Shown: positions 7,731 through 17,667, counted from the stretch's first letter. The stretch is DNA of 64,000 nt from an uncultured Eubacteriales bacterium (GCA_900546695.1 URDX01000003.1:62001-126000), one strand, 5' to 3'. Notes: generated by a model not told the origin, from the letters alone. Translations and numbers: made by a program.

Positions 7731-8859
7731 ACGGATGCTTTTTCCGCATAGCGACAGAAGCATCACCGACCGCCAAAGAATAAAGCGCGTCGGCACGGCG
7801 CTGCAGCGCGATACCGTGCACGTCGTCTGCGTCGCCGCCGGTCGACGAAAGAATGCGAAACGCGGTCTCACTGCGTCTTGCTGCGGCAAGCAGCCGTTTT
7901 CCCCGCTCTCCCGCAGCGAGCACGACGGTAAACTCGGGGCGCTCGGTCAGCATATCGGTGCGTGCGCCGAGCATCGCATGCAGTATCACGCGGCGGATGC
8001 GCGCTGAGGTATATTTCTTAGTCGTGACCGACGCGACAAGCTCGTCAAAGCTGCGGCAAGCCGTGATTCGGTCGGCGATGCGGTAATACAGATCATCGCT
8101 GAGCCCGTCGATACCGACCGTCGGAGCATCGGCGGAAAAACGGTCGAGTGCAAGCGGATACAGCCGCCCCGTATCGGGCTGCGCCGACAGCAGCGCGGTC
8201 ATCTCGGGCGGGCAGAGCTCGTTTATCTCATGCGTGTCACCGCCGCGCAGCGCAGCACGGCTGCGGGTAGCCGTTTCATCCCCCACTCGGCGAACGGTGA
8301 GCGAAGTCAGCGGGCTGCAGAGACGGCGCAGCGCGCGCAGATATTCTATGCCGAGTATGTCGTTTGCACCGAGCGGGAACGACGCGCCGTAAAGCTCGCG
8401 ATAAACGCGGTCGCGCAGACGTATATCCGACTCGCTGCGGTCATGCTTTTCCCTGCGCTCCGCAGCGAGTCTTTCCTGATATTCTCCGCTGTCAAGCCGC
8501 TCCGCGAGCAGCCGCAGCCCGTCGATATCGCCCGACTCCGAGCCGAAGCAGAGTGCACCGTCAGCGCCGCACGCAGTCGCAACATCCGATGCAATGCTCA
8601 CGCCCGCGCCCGCAAAATATTCCGCCCCCGAGCACGACCAAGGCGCGGGCAGCTCGAGCACAAGGTCACAGCCGCATCGCACCGCCGCTTCAGCGCGCGC
8701 ATATTTATCCTGCGCGGCGAGCTCACCGCGCTGCACGACCGAACCGCTCATTATCGCGGCAACAACGCCGTCTCCCGCCGCCGCTCGGCATGCCGAAAAC
8801 AGCCGCAGATGACCGCGGTGAAGCAGATTGAACTCGGAAATTATAAAAATCGCTTTCAT
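7720..8859 (-). CDS. tmcAL: tRNA(Met) cytidine acetate ligase TmcAL (YlbM family)
   Basis: Enzyme of the TmcAL/YlbM family, which forms N4-acetylcytidine at the wobble base of elongator tRNA-Met from acetate and ATP. The N-terminus matches the nucleotidyltransferase fold: SEFNLLHRGH with the HxGH-type motif at residues 14-17, then MSGSVVQRGELA and KYARAEAAVRCGCDLVLELP, all diagnostic. At 379 aa it is slightly shorter than the usual ~390-410. GGGAG eight bases before the ATG supports the start. The gene is divergent from ackA with 129 bp between them; the acetate link between the two products is suggestive but not evidence of co-regulation. Confidence 0.93.
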   Translation of the reverse strand: MKAIFIISEFNLLHRGHLRLFSACRAAAGDGVVAAIMSGSVVQRGELAAQDKYARAEAAVRCGCDLVLELPAPWSCSGAEYFAGAGVSIASDVATACGADGALCFGSESGDIDGLRLLAERLDSGEYQERLAAERREKHDRSESDIRLRDRVYRELYGASFPLGANDILGIEYLRALRRLCSPLTSLTVRRVGDETATRSRAALRGGDTHEINELCPPEMTALLSAQPDTGRLYPLALDRFSADAPTVGIDGLSDDLYYRIADRITACRSFDELVASVTTKKYTSARIRRVILHAMLGARTDMLTERPEFTVVLAAGERGKRLLAAARRSETAFRILSSTGGDADDVHGIALQRRADALYSLAVGDASVAMRKKHPFIM

Positions 8860-8916
8860 TTATGTGTCTCCCGATAAAAAATTGATAAAATCAGGCGGAA
8901 ATATCCTCGATTTGTA

Positions 8917-8945
8917 TTGAAAATTTTGCCCGCTTGAGTTATAAT
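8917..8945 (+). promoter_or_regulatory. Sigma-A promoter of ackA
   Basis: TTGAAA, 17-nt spacer, TATAAT, with the -10 ending 43 bp before the ATG at 8989. A strong GGAGG follows in the short leader. Confidence 0.9.
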
Positions 8946-8988
8946 GGAACAGTATGTGTAAATAATTAATTTTCCGGAGGAAATAAAA

Positions 8989-10212
8989 ATGAACGTACTT
9001 GTAGTTAACGCCGGCAGCTCGTCGCTGAAGTATCAGCTGTTCGACACCTCGACGAACACCGTCAAGGCTAAGGGCATATGCGAGCGTATCGGCATCGACG
9101 GCGGTAAGATAACTCACCGCAAGGGCGAGGACGGTGAGAAGCATGTGCAGGAGATCCGGATGGCGAACCATGCAGAGGCTACTCAGGTCGTAATCAACTG
9201 CCTCACCGATCCCGAGATCGGCGTTATCTCCGATATGAGCGAGATTGAGGCGGTAGGTCACCGCGTAGTGCACGGCGGTCCTTACTTCTTTGAGAGCTGC
9301 CTTGTCACCGACGACGTGATTGAAAAGCTGCGTCTGTGCCACCCCTTCGCACCGCTGCACACCCCTGCACATCTTATGGGTCTCGAGGGCTGCATGGCAA
9401 TTATGCCTAACACCCCCCAGGTTCTCGTTTTCGACACCGCATTCCATCAGACGATGCCCGAGAAGGCGTATACATATCCGATAAGCGCGGACATCGCCGA
9501 GAAGTACTCCATCCGCCGCTACGGCGCACACGGAACGAGCCACCGCTTTGTCTCCGAGGAGATGATAAAGCTGCTCGGTAAGCCTGCAGAGGATACCAAG
9601 ATAGTTACCTGCCACATCGGAAACGGCGCTTCCATCTCCGCTGTCAAGGGCGGAAAGTGCATCGACACCAGCATGGGCTTTACCCCTCTCGACGGTATCG
9701 AAATGGGCACGCGCTGCGGCTCCATCGACCCCGCAATCGTTACGTTCATCATGAAGAACGAGAATCTTTCCCCGGACGAGATGGACAACTACATGAACAA
9801 GAAGTGCGGCTTCCTCGGTGTAACTCACGGCTACTCCTCCGACTCCCGCGACCTTGAAAAGTCAATCCGCGAGAACGACGAGCACCGTGCAGACGCTGTC
9901 AAGGCAACATCGGTCATGGCATACCAGATTCAGAAGTACATCGGCTCCTATGCGGCTGCAATGAACGGTCTCGATGCCGTTGTATTCACCGCAGGAATGG
10001 GTGAGAACAACCCCGAGCTGCGTGAGCGCGTCTGCACTGATATGGAATTCTTCGGAATCAAGATTGACTCCGAGAAGAATGCAAAGGCTCACCATCAGTC
10101 TGACATCGTTGAGCTTTCTACCCCCGATTCGCGCGTTAAGGTATTCCTTATCCCGACGAACGAGGAGCTCATGATTGCACGCGATACCGAGAACCTTGTA
10201 AAGGCTCTCTGA
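8989..10212 (+). CDS. ackA: Acetate kinase
   Basis: Interconverts acetyl phosphate plus ADP and acetate plus ATP, giving substrate-level ATP in fermentation; cytoplasmic homodimer of the ASKHA fold. The 407-aa length is typical. The N-terminus MNVLVVNAGSSSLKYQLFD carries the phosphate-binding Asn and Ser residues, and further family blocks are GHRVVHGG, the catalytic-region FDTAFHQTMP, CHIGNGAS, and FTAGMGENNP near the C-terminus. It is preceded by a strong promoter and GGAGG. No phosphotransacetylase gene is adjacent in the window. Confidence 0.98.
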   Translation: MNVLVVNAGSSSLKYQLFDTSTNTVKAKGICERIGIDGGKITHRKGEDGEKHVQEIRMANHAEATQVVINCLTDPEIGVISDMSEIEAVGHRVVHGGPYFFESCLVTDDVIEKLRLCHPFAPLHTPAHLMGLEGCMAIMPNTPQVLVFDTAFHQTMPEKAYTYPISADIAEKYSIRRYGAHGTSHRFVSEEMIKLLGKPAEDTKIVTCHIGNGASISAVKGGKCIDTSMGFTPLDGIEMGTRCGSIDPAIVTFIMKNENLSPDEMDNYMNKKCGFLGVTHGYSSDSRDLEKSIRENDEHRADAVKATSVMAYQIQKYIGSYAAAMNGLDAVVFTAGMGENNPELRERVCTDMEFFGIKIDSEKNAKAHHQSDIVELSTPDSRVKVFLIPTNEELMIARDTENLVKAL

Positions 10213-10254
10213 TAAAGCATAGACCGAGGCAACCGGTGCATACCGAAATAAACG

Positions 10255-10271
10255 GACGCGGAGACCGCGTC
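10255..10271 (+). terminator. Hairpin after ackA, possible terminator
   Basis: GACGCGG-AGA-CCGCGTC, 7-bp perfect stem 43 bp past the ackA stop, followed by ATGTATTTAT rather than a clean T run. Weak or partial termination is likely. Confidence 0.5.
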
Positions 10272-10350
10272 ATGTATTTATAACAAAATTATACTGTGCT
10301 GCCGCGGCTTTGTCAAGCAGCATATGCCGAGCCGCGGGAAAGGATAAGCT

Positions 10351-11145
10351 ATGTTAAAGATAGGCGTAATGCCCTCCTCATTCCGCATACCCTTCAAGGA
10401 TGCCGCTCTCCGCGCACGCGACATGGGCGCAAAGGGTCTGCAGCCATACGTTACCGAGGGCGAGCTCGCACCCGAAAATCTCACCGCGGACGACCGCCGT
10501 GACCTGCTCCGCTTTGTGCGCGGCTGCGGTCTGACCTTCTCCGCGCTCTGCGCCGATTTCGGCATGGATTTTTCCGATTACGGAAATAACGCCGCAGGCA
10601 TCAAGCGCACCATGAGCATGATGGATCTTGCGCGCGACCTTGATACGCACGTCATAACGACACATATCGGTCACGTGCCCGACGATCCCGAAAGCACGGC
10701 ATATAAAAATATCTGCCGCACCATCGAGGAGCTCGGCAAATACGGCGATTCGATAGGCGTGTGCTTTGCGACTGAGACGGGACCCGAATCGGCTGTCAAG
10801 CTGCGCGGGATACTTGAGCGCGTTGACACAAAGAGCGCAAAGGTCAATCTTGACCCTGCAAACTTTGTAATGCTCTGTGGTCAGGACCCCGTCGAAGCTG
10901 TACATGTGCTGAAGGATTACATAGTTCACACGCACGCAAAGGACGGCATCAAGACGGGCGAGACCACATATCAGGAGCTGCCGCTCGGCACGGGCGCAGT
11001 ACCGTACCCCGAGTATCTTGCAGCGCTGCGCGACGAGTGCTTTGACGGCTTTCTCACTATCGAGCGCGAGTGCGGCGATACCCCCGAAGCGGATATTCAG
11101 CTCGCTTTCGATTATCTCACCGAGCAGCTTAAGAGACTCTACTAA
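10351..11145 (+). CDS. Sugar phosphate isomerase/epimerase family protein (TIM barrel)
   Basis: A 264-aa AP-endonuclease-2/xylose-isomerase-like TIM barrel protein, a family of keto-sugar isomerases and epimerases. It starts LKIGVMPSSFRIPFKDAALRARDMGAKG and has metal-ligand type segments: ATETGPE around residue 150, NLDPANFVM, HTHAKDG near residue 195, and LTIERECGD near residue 235, where Glu, Asp, His and Glu would bind a divalent metal. The substrate is unknown. AAAGG with normal spacing supports the start. It follows ackA by 138 bp and ends before a strong terminator at 11291-11320. Confidence 0.9.
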   Translation: MLKIGVMPSSFRIPFKDAALRARDMGAKGLQPYVTEGELAPENLTADDRRDLLRFVRGCGLTFSALCADFGMDFSDYGNNAAGIKRTMSMMDLARDLDTHVITTHIGHVPDDPESTAYKNICRTIEELGKYGDSIGVCFATETGPESAVKLRGILERVDTKSAKVNLDPANFVMLCGQDPVEAVHVLKDYIVHTHAKDGIKTGETTYQELPLGTGAVPYPEYLAALRDECFDGFLTIERECGDTPEADIQLAFDYLTEQLKRLY

Positions 11146-11190
11146 GCTGCAGCCGCAGCCGCACAAGGCAAGCGGAAGCAGAATCTCCGC

Positions 11191-11235
11191 ACGCAGACTG
11201 TACCGAAATACACACGCAGACTGTACCGAAATACA
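11191..11235. repeat. Tandem duplication of a 23-bp unit
   Basis: ACGCAGACTGTACCGAAATA followed by CAC occurs at 11191-11213 and again, as 22 bases, at 11214-11235. The pair is itself flanked by two copies of ACAAGGCAAGCGG near 11163 and 11241. Non-coding. Confidence 0.85.
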
Positions 11236-11286
11236 GATGAACAAGGCAAGCGGGAACAAAAGCCCCCCCCCACCAAGCAACATATC

Positions 11287-11320
11287 AAAACAGAGGGCCC
11301 GAAAGAGCCCTCTGTTTTTT
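11287..11320 (+). terminator. Bidirectional intrinsic terminator
   Basis: CAGAGGGC-CCGAAA-GAGCCCTCTG followed by TTTTTT on the plus strand, and by TTTT on the minus strand. It sits between the convergent isomerase and GH13 genes and can serve both. Confidence 0.92.
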
Positions 11321-11328
11321 GTCTTGTC

Positions 11329-13275
11329 TCAGCGACCGTTTACGGCGAAAATGTATGCGGTGTTCGGCTCAAGACGGAAGGTATGACCGTCGTCCGTTTG
11401 CGGCGGTTCTGCTGATGTGCAGACAGCGCGGACGGGATACGGGAAGGTATACCGCACGGCTGCACGTGCGACAACGGTATAAAGCATCTCGTCACCGTCA
11501 CCGCGCGAGAACACAAGCAGCTCGGGCGATGCATAGCATATGCGAAAAACGCCATGCGCGTATACGCTGCTTTCGCTGCGGAGTTTGCCGAGCTCTGCGA
11601 CAAAAGCCCGCAGCGCGGTATCCTCACGCCCCCACGGATACGGGCGGCGGCAGAACGGGTCGTGATAGCCCTCGACCCCCGCCTCATCGCCGTAAAAGAC
11701 CGACGGCACGCCGTAAACGGTAAAAAGCACGGCAAACGCGCAGCGCAGTCGTGCTGTAGCGTCCGACCGCTGCTCCCGTGTCATGCGCAGCGCGCACAGC
11801 TCGTCCTCGCTTCTGCCGTCGCCGCTGACCCCGCCGAGCACGGTAAGAACGCGCTCGGTATCGTGCGTTCCGAGCAGATTCATGAGCGAATCCGACACCG
11901 CGCGCGGATAGCGGCGGTAGATACCGACCGCAGTGCTCACGAACAGCTCGGCATCGCCGCGCATGATATAACCGATTATCGCCTCGCGCATAGGATAGTT
12001 CATGACAGAATCAAGCTCTCCGCCGAGCAGATAGCTGCGCCGCTTGCCGTATGCTATCTTATTCGACGCATCCTCCCATACCTCGCCGATGACCGCGCCG
12101 TCATCGCGCTCGGCACGCACCGCACATCGAATATCCGAGATAAAATCATCGCTCAGCTCGTCCGCAACGTCGAGACGAAAGCCCGCCGCACCGAGCCGCA
12201 TATATCTGCGTATAACGCCGTTCTCGCCAACGATAAAGCGTCGGTAACCAGGGTCGGCGCAGTTGACGCGCGGCAGAATTTTTATTCCCCACCAGCACTC
12301 GTATTCGTCGTCGGTCGCACCGAAATTATACCAGCTGCGGTACGGCGAGTCGGGATTTTTGTACGCCCCGCCGCCGTAGCGCGAATAACGGTCAAAGTAG
12401 CGGCTGTCCGCGCCCGTATGATTAAAAACGCCGTCGAGCAACACGGATATACCGCGCTTGCGCGCCTCACCGCAGAGCCGAGCAAACGATTCGTCGTCGC
12501 CGAAAGAGGGGTCGATGCGCATATAGTCGGCGGTGTCGTACTTGTGATTTGAAGGTGAATCGAATATCGGGCTGAGATATATCACCGTAACGCCGAGCGA
12601 TGCGAGATAGTCGAGCTTTTCGGTGATGCCGTCGAGGTCGCCGCCGAAAAATTCGTTGTTCTTAAGCTCATCGCCGCGCACCGACGCATGCTGCAGCTTA
12701 TCCGTATACCAATCGGATGCGAGAGTGCCGCCCGCGCGCACGGTGTGCTTGCCCGACGAGGCGAAACGGTCGACAAAGATATGGTAGATAAAGCTGCCCG
12801 GCAGCAGGCATTCCCGCTCGGGTCGGTAGAGCAGCAGCTGACGCTCGCCCGCTCCGTCTTTCATCGGTGTAGGATGCTCATCCTCTCCGCCGAGCAGAAG
12901 CACGTCATCGCCGCAGCGCAGCTCGTAACGATAGTAGAACAGCCCGCCGTCAGACATCGCCGCAAGCTTATCGCCGCCGACATGCATAGTAAACAGACAT
13001 CCGCCCTCGCAGAGCGAGCGCTCCGCCTCAAGCTGCATTCCGCACTCTCCCCTGCCCGACGACAGCCCGTCGGCATGGATATACAGCGCCGCAGAATCTG
13101 CATCCCCGTCGCAGCGCAGACGAAAGGCAAGTGCGGTATCGCGCGGAAATGCGCCCGCGGGCGGCGCACTGCATGAATACGATGCGTCACTTGAACAAGG
13201 TGCGTCGTAAATCTGCTGCGCGACATATGCAGCATCGGCGATAATTTCTTCGGTAAATCTATGACATTCGAGCAT
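11329..13275 (-). CDS. GH13 family alpha-glucan hydrolase (cyclomaltodextrinase/neopullulanase-like)
   Basis: A 648-aa alpha-amylase superfamily enzyme. Residues 1 to ~150 form a beta-rich N-terminal module like those of neopullulanases, followed by the catalytic barrel: SFIYHIFVDRF (161-171), DGVFNHTG (281-288), GFRLDVADEL with the nucleophile Asp at 369, GEVWEDA with the general acid Glu at 398, and LLGTHDTER with the transition-state Asp. A short beta domain ends the protein. No signal peptide is present, so it should act inside the cell on maltodextrins or glycogen fragments. It lies 216 bp downstream of glgP on the same strand and fits the glycogen cluster as a breakdown enzyme. The exact specificity is not readable. 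Confidence 0.93.
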   Translation of the reverse strand: MLECHRFTEEIIADAAYVAQQIYDAPCSSDASYSCSAPPAGAFPRDTALAFRLRCDGDADSAALYIHADGLSSGRGECGMQLEAERSLCEGGCLFTMHVGGDKLAAMSDGGLFYYRYELRCGDDVLLLGGEDEHPTPMKDGAGERQLLLYRPERECLLPGSFIYHIFVDRFASSGKHTVRAGGTLASDWYTDKLQHASVRGDELKNNEFFGGDLDGITEKLDYLASLGVTVIYLSPIFDSPSNHKYDTADYMRIDPSFGDDESFARLCGEARKRGISVLLDGVFNHTGADSRYFDRYSRYGGGAYKNPDSPYRSWYNFGATDDEYECWWGIKILPRVNCADPGYRRFIVGENGVIRRYMRLGAAGFRLDVADELSDDFISDIRCAVRAERDDGAVIGEVWEDASNKIAYGKRRSYLLGGELDSVMNYPMREAIIGYIMRGDAELFVSTAVGIYRRYPRAVSDSLMNLLGTHDTERVLTVLGGVSGDGRSEDELCALRMTREQRSDATARLRCAFAVLFTVYGVPSVFYGDEAGVEGYHDPFCRRPYPWGREDTALRAFVAELGKLRSESSVYAHGVFRICYASPELLVFSRGDGDEMLYTVVARAAVRYTFPYPVRAVCTSAEPPQTDDGHTFRLEPNTAYIFAVNGR

Positions 13276-13319
13276 GTTCTTTCTCCGCTCTGTTTTAACT
13301 TGATAAAAACTAAGTAAGC

Positions 13320-13349
13320 ACGGCAGAGCCCCGTCGCGAGGCTCTGCCG
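13320..13349 (-). terminator. GC-rich hairpin between glgP and the GH13 gene
   Basis: CGGCAGAGCC, 9-nt loop, GGCTCTGCCG: a 10-bp perfect stem. On the minus strand TTTTTATC follows only after about 12 bases, so it may terminate weakly or stabilise the glg transcript end. Confidence 0.5.
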
Positions 13350-13491
13350 CGCAAATTTTCCGTTATGCAATATCCACCGCGTATATTTTCGCCGTGCAGA
13401 TTATTGCCGTGCGAGCCAATACCGCTGTGCGTCATTGCCGCACGGTGCGGGAATCATCCGCACGTCATGCATCACTGTCGCTTACGGCAGC

Positions 13492-16077
13492 TTACAGCTT
13501 AACGACCGGCTTAATATGCCAGATATTATCAGCATACTCGCGTATGCTGCGGTCGGAAGCGAAATATCCCGCGCCCGCGATATTAAGCAGTGCTTTGCGC
13601 TGCCATGCACGGGTATCGAGATAGTCGCGGTGCATCCGCTCGGTAATGTTCATATACGACTCGAAATCCGCAAAGCACATATACGGGTCGGAAACGCCGT
13701 GACTGAACATAAAGTAGTTGACGAGCTCGGGGAAGCGATTGCCCGCAAAGCCGCTGCGCAGCGAGTTCATCGCGCCTGCCAGAGCGGGATTCTTACGATA
13801 ATATTCGCTCGAATCATAGCCGCGCTTCCACAGCTCGGCAACGCCCGCGGAATCAAGACCGAAGATATAGATATTATCGTCGCCCACGGCATCCTTCATC
13901 TCGACATTAGCGCCGTCGAGCGTGCCTACGGTGAGCGCGCCGTTTATCATAAACTTCATGCAGCCCGTTCCGCTCGCCTCCTTGCCCGCAAGCGATATCT
14001 GCTCGCTTATATCGGAGGCGGGGATGAGAATTTCGGCGTTTGAAACGCTGTAATCCTCAAGATAAACTACGCGGATAAGGTCGCGCACGCGCGGGGTGTT
14101 CTCTATCTCGCGTCCGAGACTCCATATCAGCTTGATTATATCCTTTGCAAGATAGTATCCGGGTGCTGCCTTGCCGCCGAAAATGTAGGTCACGGGGGTG
14201 AATTCGGCATTCGGATTCTCGAGCAGATAGTTATACTGCGTGATTATGCGGAGAACATTCAGCGTCTGCCGCTTATATTCGTGAATCCGCTTAACCTGAA
14301 CGTCGAATATCGATGAGGTATCTACCTTTACGTCGAAACGGTCGGAGAGGAAGCGCGCCATACGTGCTTTATTCTCGCGCTTGATATCGGCGAGCTCGTC
14401 GAGCACCGCAGCATCATCCGCATATGCAGCAAAATCGGCAAGCTGCTCGGGATGCAGACGGAAGCCGTTGCCTATCTTGCGGTCGAGCAGCGCGGTAAGC
14501 CCCGGATTCGATTCGCAGAGCCAGCGGCGGTGCGCGATACCGTTTGTTACGTTTGTGAACTTATACGGCATCGCCTTATAATAATCGTGAAATACCGAGT
14601 CCTTAAGTATCTCGGAATGAAGCGCGGAAACGCCGTTTACGGTATGCGATGCAGCAACGCTGAGATTAGCCATTCTGACCTGATTGTACGCAACTATCGA
14701 CATGCGGGATATCCTATCCCAGTCGCCCGGATAGAGCTTCCACAGATCGGCGCAGAGACGGCGGTTTATCTCCTCTACTATCATATAGACACGCGGCAGC
14801 TTGAGCTTGAACAGACCGACATTCCACTTTTCGAGCGCCTCGGGAAGTACCGTATGGTTCGTATAGGAAACGACCTCGGTCACTACCGACCAAGCCTTAT
14901 CCCATGAGTAGGAGTAGACATCCATGAGTATGCGCATCAGCTCGGGCACGACAAGTGCGGGATGCGTGTCGTTGATATGGATGGCTACCTTATCGGCGAA
15001 ATTATAGAGCGTTCCGTACGCGCGCAGATGGTCTGCGATAATGCACTGCAGCGATGCGGAAACAAGGAAATACTGCTGCGAGAGACGGAGCAGCTTGCCC
15101 TCGTCGTGCTCATCGGAGGGATAGAGCACCTTTGAGATAAGCTCCGCACTCGTCGTCTCGTGCATCGCGCTCTCGTACTGCCCCTGCGAAAACAGACTCA
15201 TGTTGACATTCGTGCTGCTCTTAGCGCGCCACAGACGCAGATTGTTGACAGCCTCCGAGTCCGCGCCCGATATCATTATATCATACGGCACGGCTATGAC
15301 CTCGTCGTAGTCGTCGTGCGTTACGGTCAGGCGGTCGCCCTCCCAGCTCTCGGTGACGTTTCCGCCGAAGCGTACCGAGAAGGTCTTATCCGTACGGGGT
15401 ATCAGCCAGCTGTCGCCGCCCTCAAGCCATGTGTCGGGGAGCTCGACCTGATTTCCGTCGATTATCTTCTGCTTGAACAGACCGTACTCATAGAGTATCG
15501 AAAAGCCTGTTGCGGGATACGCAAGGGTGGTGAGCGAATCCATAAAGCATGCGGCAAGTCTGCCGAGACCGCCGTTTCCGAGACCAGGGTCGGGCTCCGC
15601 CTCGTAAAGCGATTCGAGCGAAATGCCGATATCCGAGAGCACGGTGCGCATCTCATCCTCTATGCCGAGATTTACGAGATTATTGTGCAGCGAAGGTCCG
15701 ATAAGGAACTCCATGCACATATAATAAACCCGCTTTGACTGCTGCTTTTTCATCTCCGCCTTGAACGCGCCTCTGCGGTCGAGCAGCATATCCTTCACAC
15801 AGAGAATGACTGCGGTATATATCTGCTTTTCGGTCGCGGTGTCGGGCGTCGTTCCGAAGTAGCCCGAGAGCTTGTGCTCGAGCCGCTCGCGGAGCGTATA
15901 TGTGCGGGTGAGCGGTGCCGTTACCTGCTTTGCCGCCTGCTCTACCATGTCGCCTATCTCGCGGGTCTTTTCGCTTATAGTCTTTTTAGCACGGCTTGCG
16001 GCGGTTTTGCCGACCGCAGCGGTGCTCTTTGTCTTTTTACTGTTCTTGCTTTCGTTCTTCTTTTCGCCGTTTTTCAT
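13492..16077 (-). CDS. glgP: Glycogen/alpha-glucan phosphorylase
   Basis: PLP-dependent GT35 enzyme that releases glucose-1-phosphate from the non-reducing ends of glycogen. From the ATG at 16077 it has 861 residues. The first ~60 are a Lys/Ser/Thr-rich tail (MKNGEKKNESKNSKKTKS) not typical of the family and probably disordered; the catalytic part then begins near TRTYTLRERL. The PLP lysine lies in ASGTGCMKFMINGA, and GLGNGGLGRLAACF and NDTHPALVVPELMR are also intact. AAAGG seven bases upstream decides the start; the longer in-frame reading to 16254 would overlap glgA. Last gene of the glgBCDAP run, 52 bp after the glgA stop. Confidence 0.96.
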   Translation of the reverse strand: MKNGEKKNESKNSKKTKSTAAVGKTAASRAKKTISEKTREIGDMVEQAAKQVTAPLTRTYTLRERLEHKLSGYFGTTPDTATEKQIYTAVILCVKDMLLDRRGAFKAEMKKQQSKRVYYMCMEFLIGPSLHNNLVNLGIEDEMRTVLSDIGISLESLYEAEPDPGLGNGGLGRLAACFMDSLTTLAYPATGFSILYEYGLFKQKIIDGNQVELPDTWLEGGDSWLIPRTDKTFSVRFGGNVTESWEGDRLTVTHDDYDEVIAVPYDIMISGADSEAVNNLRLWRAKSSTNVNMSLFSQGQYESAMHETTSAELISKVLYPSDEHDEGKLLRLSQQYFLVSASLQCIIADHLRAYGTLYNFADKVAIHINDTHPALVVPELMRILMDVYSYSWDKAWSVVTEVVSYTNHTVLPEALEKWNVGLFKLKLPRVYMIVEEINRRLCADLWKLYPGDWDRISRMSIVAYNQVRMANLSVAASHTVNGVSALHSEILKDSVFHDYYKAMPYKFTNVTNGIAHRRWLCESNPGLTALLDRKIGNGFRLHPEQLADFAAYADDAAVLDELADIKRENKARMARFLSDRFDVKVDTSSIFDVQVKRIHEYKRQTLNVLRIITQYNYLLENPNAEFTPVTYIFGGKAAPGYYLAKDIIKLIWSLGREIENTPRVRDLIRVVYLEDYSVSNAEILIPASDISEQISLAGKEASGTGCMKFMINGALTVGTLDGANVEMKDAVGDDNIYIFGLDSAGVAELWKRGYDSSEYYRKNPALAGAMNSLRSGFAGNRFPELVNYFMFSHGVSDPYMCFADFESYMNITERMHRDYLDTRAWQRKALLNIAGAGYFASDRSIREYADNIWHIKPVVKL

Positions 16078-16129
16078 CTGCTGACCTTTCTTATATATTA
16101 TCAGAAAATGTGAGCGGGCAAGCCCCGCA

Positions 16130-17563
16130 TCAGAGCATGGATTCGTACAGCTGCACGTACTGACGCGCCGACGAGCTCCATGAGAAATCAACACCCATAA
16201 CCTGACGCACGAGCGCATTCCAGCGCTTACGGTCGGCAAAGATGCTCTCCGCATAGCGTACGGTAGCCATCATCTCATGCGCGTTATAGTTTGCGAACGA
16301 GAAGCCGTTTCCGCTGCCGTCGTACTCGTTATATGCGTGAATGGTATCGTAGAGACCGCCCGTCTCGCGCACTATCGGAACGGTGCCGTAGCGCGAGGCT
16401 ATCATCTGCGAAAGACCGCACGGCTCGCTCTTGCTCGGCATGAGGAACATATCCGCACCCGCGTATATCTGCTTTGACAGCTCTTTATTGAACTCTATCA
16501 TCGCACAGCAGCGGTCAGGGTGACGCTGCGACAGCCCGCGGAAGAACTGTTCAAAATCGCTCTCGCCAGTGCCGAGCAGCACGAACTGAATATTATCGGC
16601 GGCAAGCAGCTCGTCGATTATGCGGCAAACAAGGTCGAAGCCCTTGTGCGCGACAAGGCGCGATATCATCGCGACTACTGGAACATTCTTGTCGGGCTCA
16701 AAGCCGCATTTCTTCTGCAGCTCGAGCTTATTTTTCGTCTTGCCCGCAAGGCTCTTTGCCGTGAAATGATAATGAATATCGGGGTCTGTCTCGGGATTGT
16801 AATAGTCGGTGTCGATGCCGTTTACGATGCCGCTGAGCTTATAGCGGCAGGATTCGAGAATATGCGAGAGACCGTGCGCATAATACGGGTTCATTATCTC
16901 CTCCGCATATCTGCGCGATACGGTGGTGACGCGGTCGGCGAGCGCTATCGCACCCTTTGAGAGATTGATGTCGCCGTCGTATTCGACTATGCCGCGATCC
17001 CACTCGTAGAGATCGAAAACATCGCCGAGGATATCAAAGCCGTATCTACCCTGATACTCGATATTATGGATGGTATAGACGGTCTTGATGCCCGAATACT
17101 CGCGTATCCCCTCGTATTTTCTCTTGAGATAGATTATCGAGAGCGCGCTCTGCCAGTCATTCGCGTGCAGTATGTCGGGGTAGAAGCCGACAGCGCCCAT
17201 CACCTCGAGCACCGCACGGCAGAAGAACGCAAAGCGTTCGCCGTCGTCATAGCTGCCGTACATCGAGTCGCGTTTGAAATAGAATTCGTTATCGAGGAAG
17301 TAGTACTTCACCCCCCCGCGCTCGGTGCTCCAGATGCCGCAGAACTGTCTGCGCCATGCGAGCGGAACGTATATCTCGCGCTCAAAAAACAGCGAGCTGC
17401 TGAATTTGTCCTTAACGGATTTATACATCGGCATTATAACACGGACATCCGAGCCCTCGCCGAGACATGACGAAACGGCGGCGGGCAGCGAGCCCATAAC
17501 ATCTCCGAGACCGCCCGATGCAGCGAACGGAAGCGCCTCAGAGGCAACATAGAGTATCTTCAT
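16130..17563 (-). CDS. glgA: Glycogen synthase (ADP-glucose type)
   Basis: GT5 enzyme that extends alpha-1,4-glucan from ADP-glucose. The start MKILYVASEALPFAASGGLGD holds the family's GGLGDV nucleotide-sugar loop, with Ser in place of the Lys-Thr that usually precedes it (SGGLGDV). The C-terminal half has PVVAMISRLVAHKGFDLV, FLMPSKSEPCGLSQMIASRYG and the RETGGLYDTI block. The length of 477 aa is normal. GGAG eight bases before the ATG at 17563 supports it over the longer frame reaching 17671, which would run into glgD. It lies 104 bp after the glgD stop, within the glg operon. Confidence 0.96.
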   Translation of the reverse strand: MKILYVASEALPFAASGGLGDVMGSLPAAVSSCLGEGSDVRVIMPMYKSVKDKFSSSLFFEREIYVPLAWRRQFCGIWSTERGGVKYYFLDNEFYFKRDSMYGSYDDGERFAFFCRAVLEVMGAVGFYPDILHANDWQSALSIIYLKRKYEGIREYSGIKTVYTIHNIEYQGRYGFDILGDVFDLYEWDRGIVEYDGDINLSKGAIALADRVTTVSRRYAEEIMNPYYAHGLSHILESCRYKLSGIVNGIDTDYYNPETDPDIHYHFTAKSLAGKTKNKLELQKKCGFEPDKNVPVVAMISRLVAHKGFDLVCRIIDELLAADNIQFVLLGTGESDFEQFFRGLSQRHPDRCCAMIEFNKELSKQIYAGADMFLMPSKSEPCGLSQMIASRYGTVPIVRETGGLYDTIHAYNEYDGSGNGFSFANYNAHEMMATVRYAESIFADRKRWNALVRQVMGVDFSWSSSARQYVQLYESML

Positions 17564-17667
17564 AACATCTCCTAACAGCAGTGTCATATCGTACGGCAGC
17601 ACGCGGGCGGTATCCCACACGACGCAAGAACCGCGAAACACAATCGGCGTGCTGCGCGATATGACCG

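Noticed and set aside
8860..9828. 322-codon open frame antisense to ackA
   Set aside because: It mirrors a clearly coded, highly conserved gene on the other strand, has no family motif, and arises from the GC-biased third positions.
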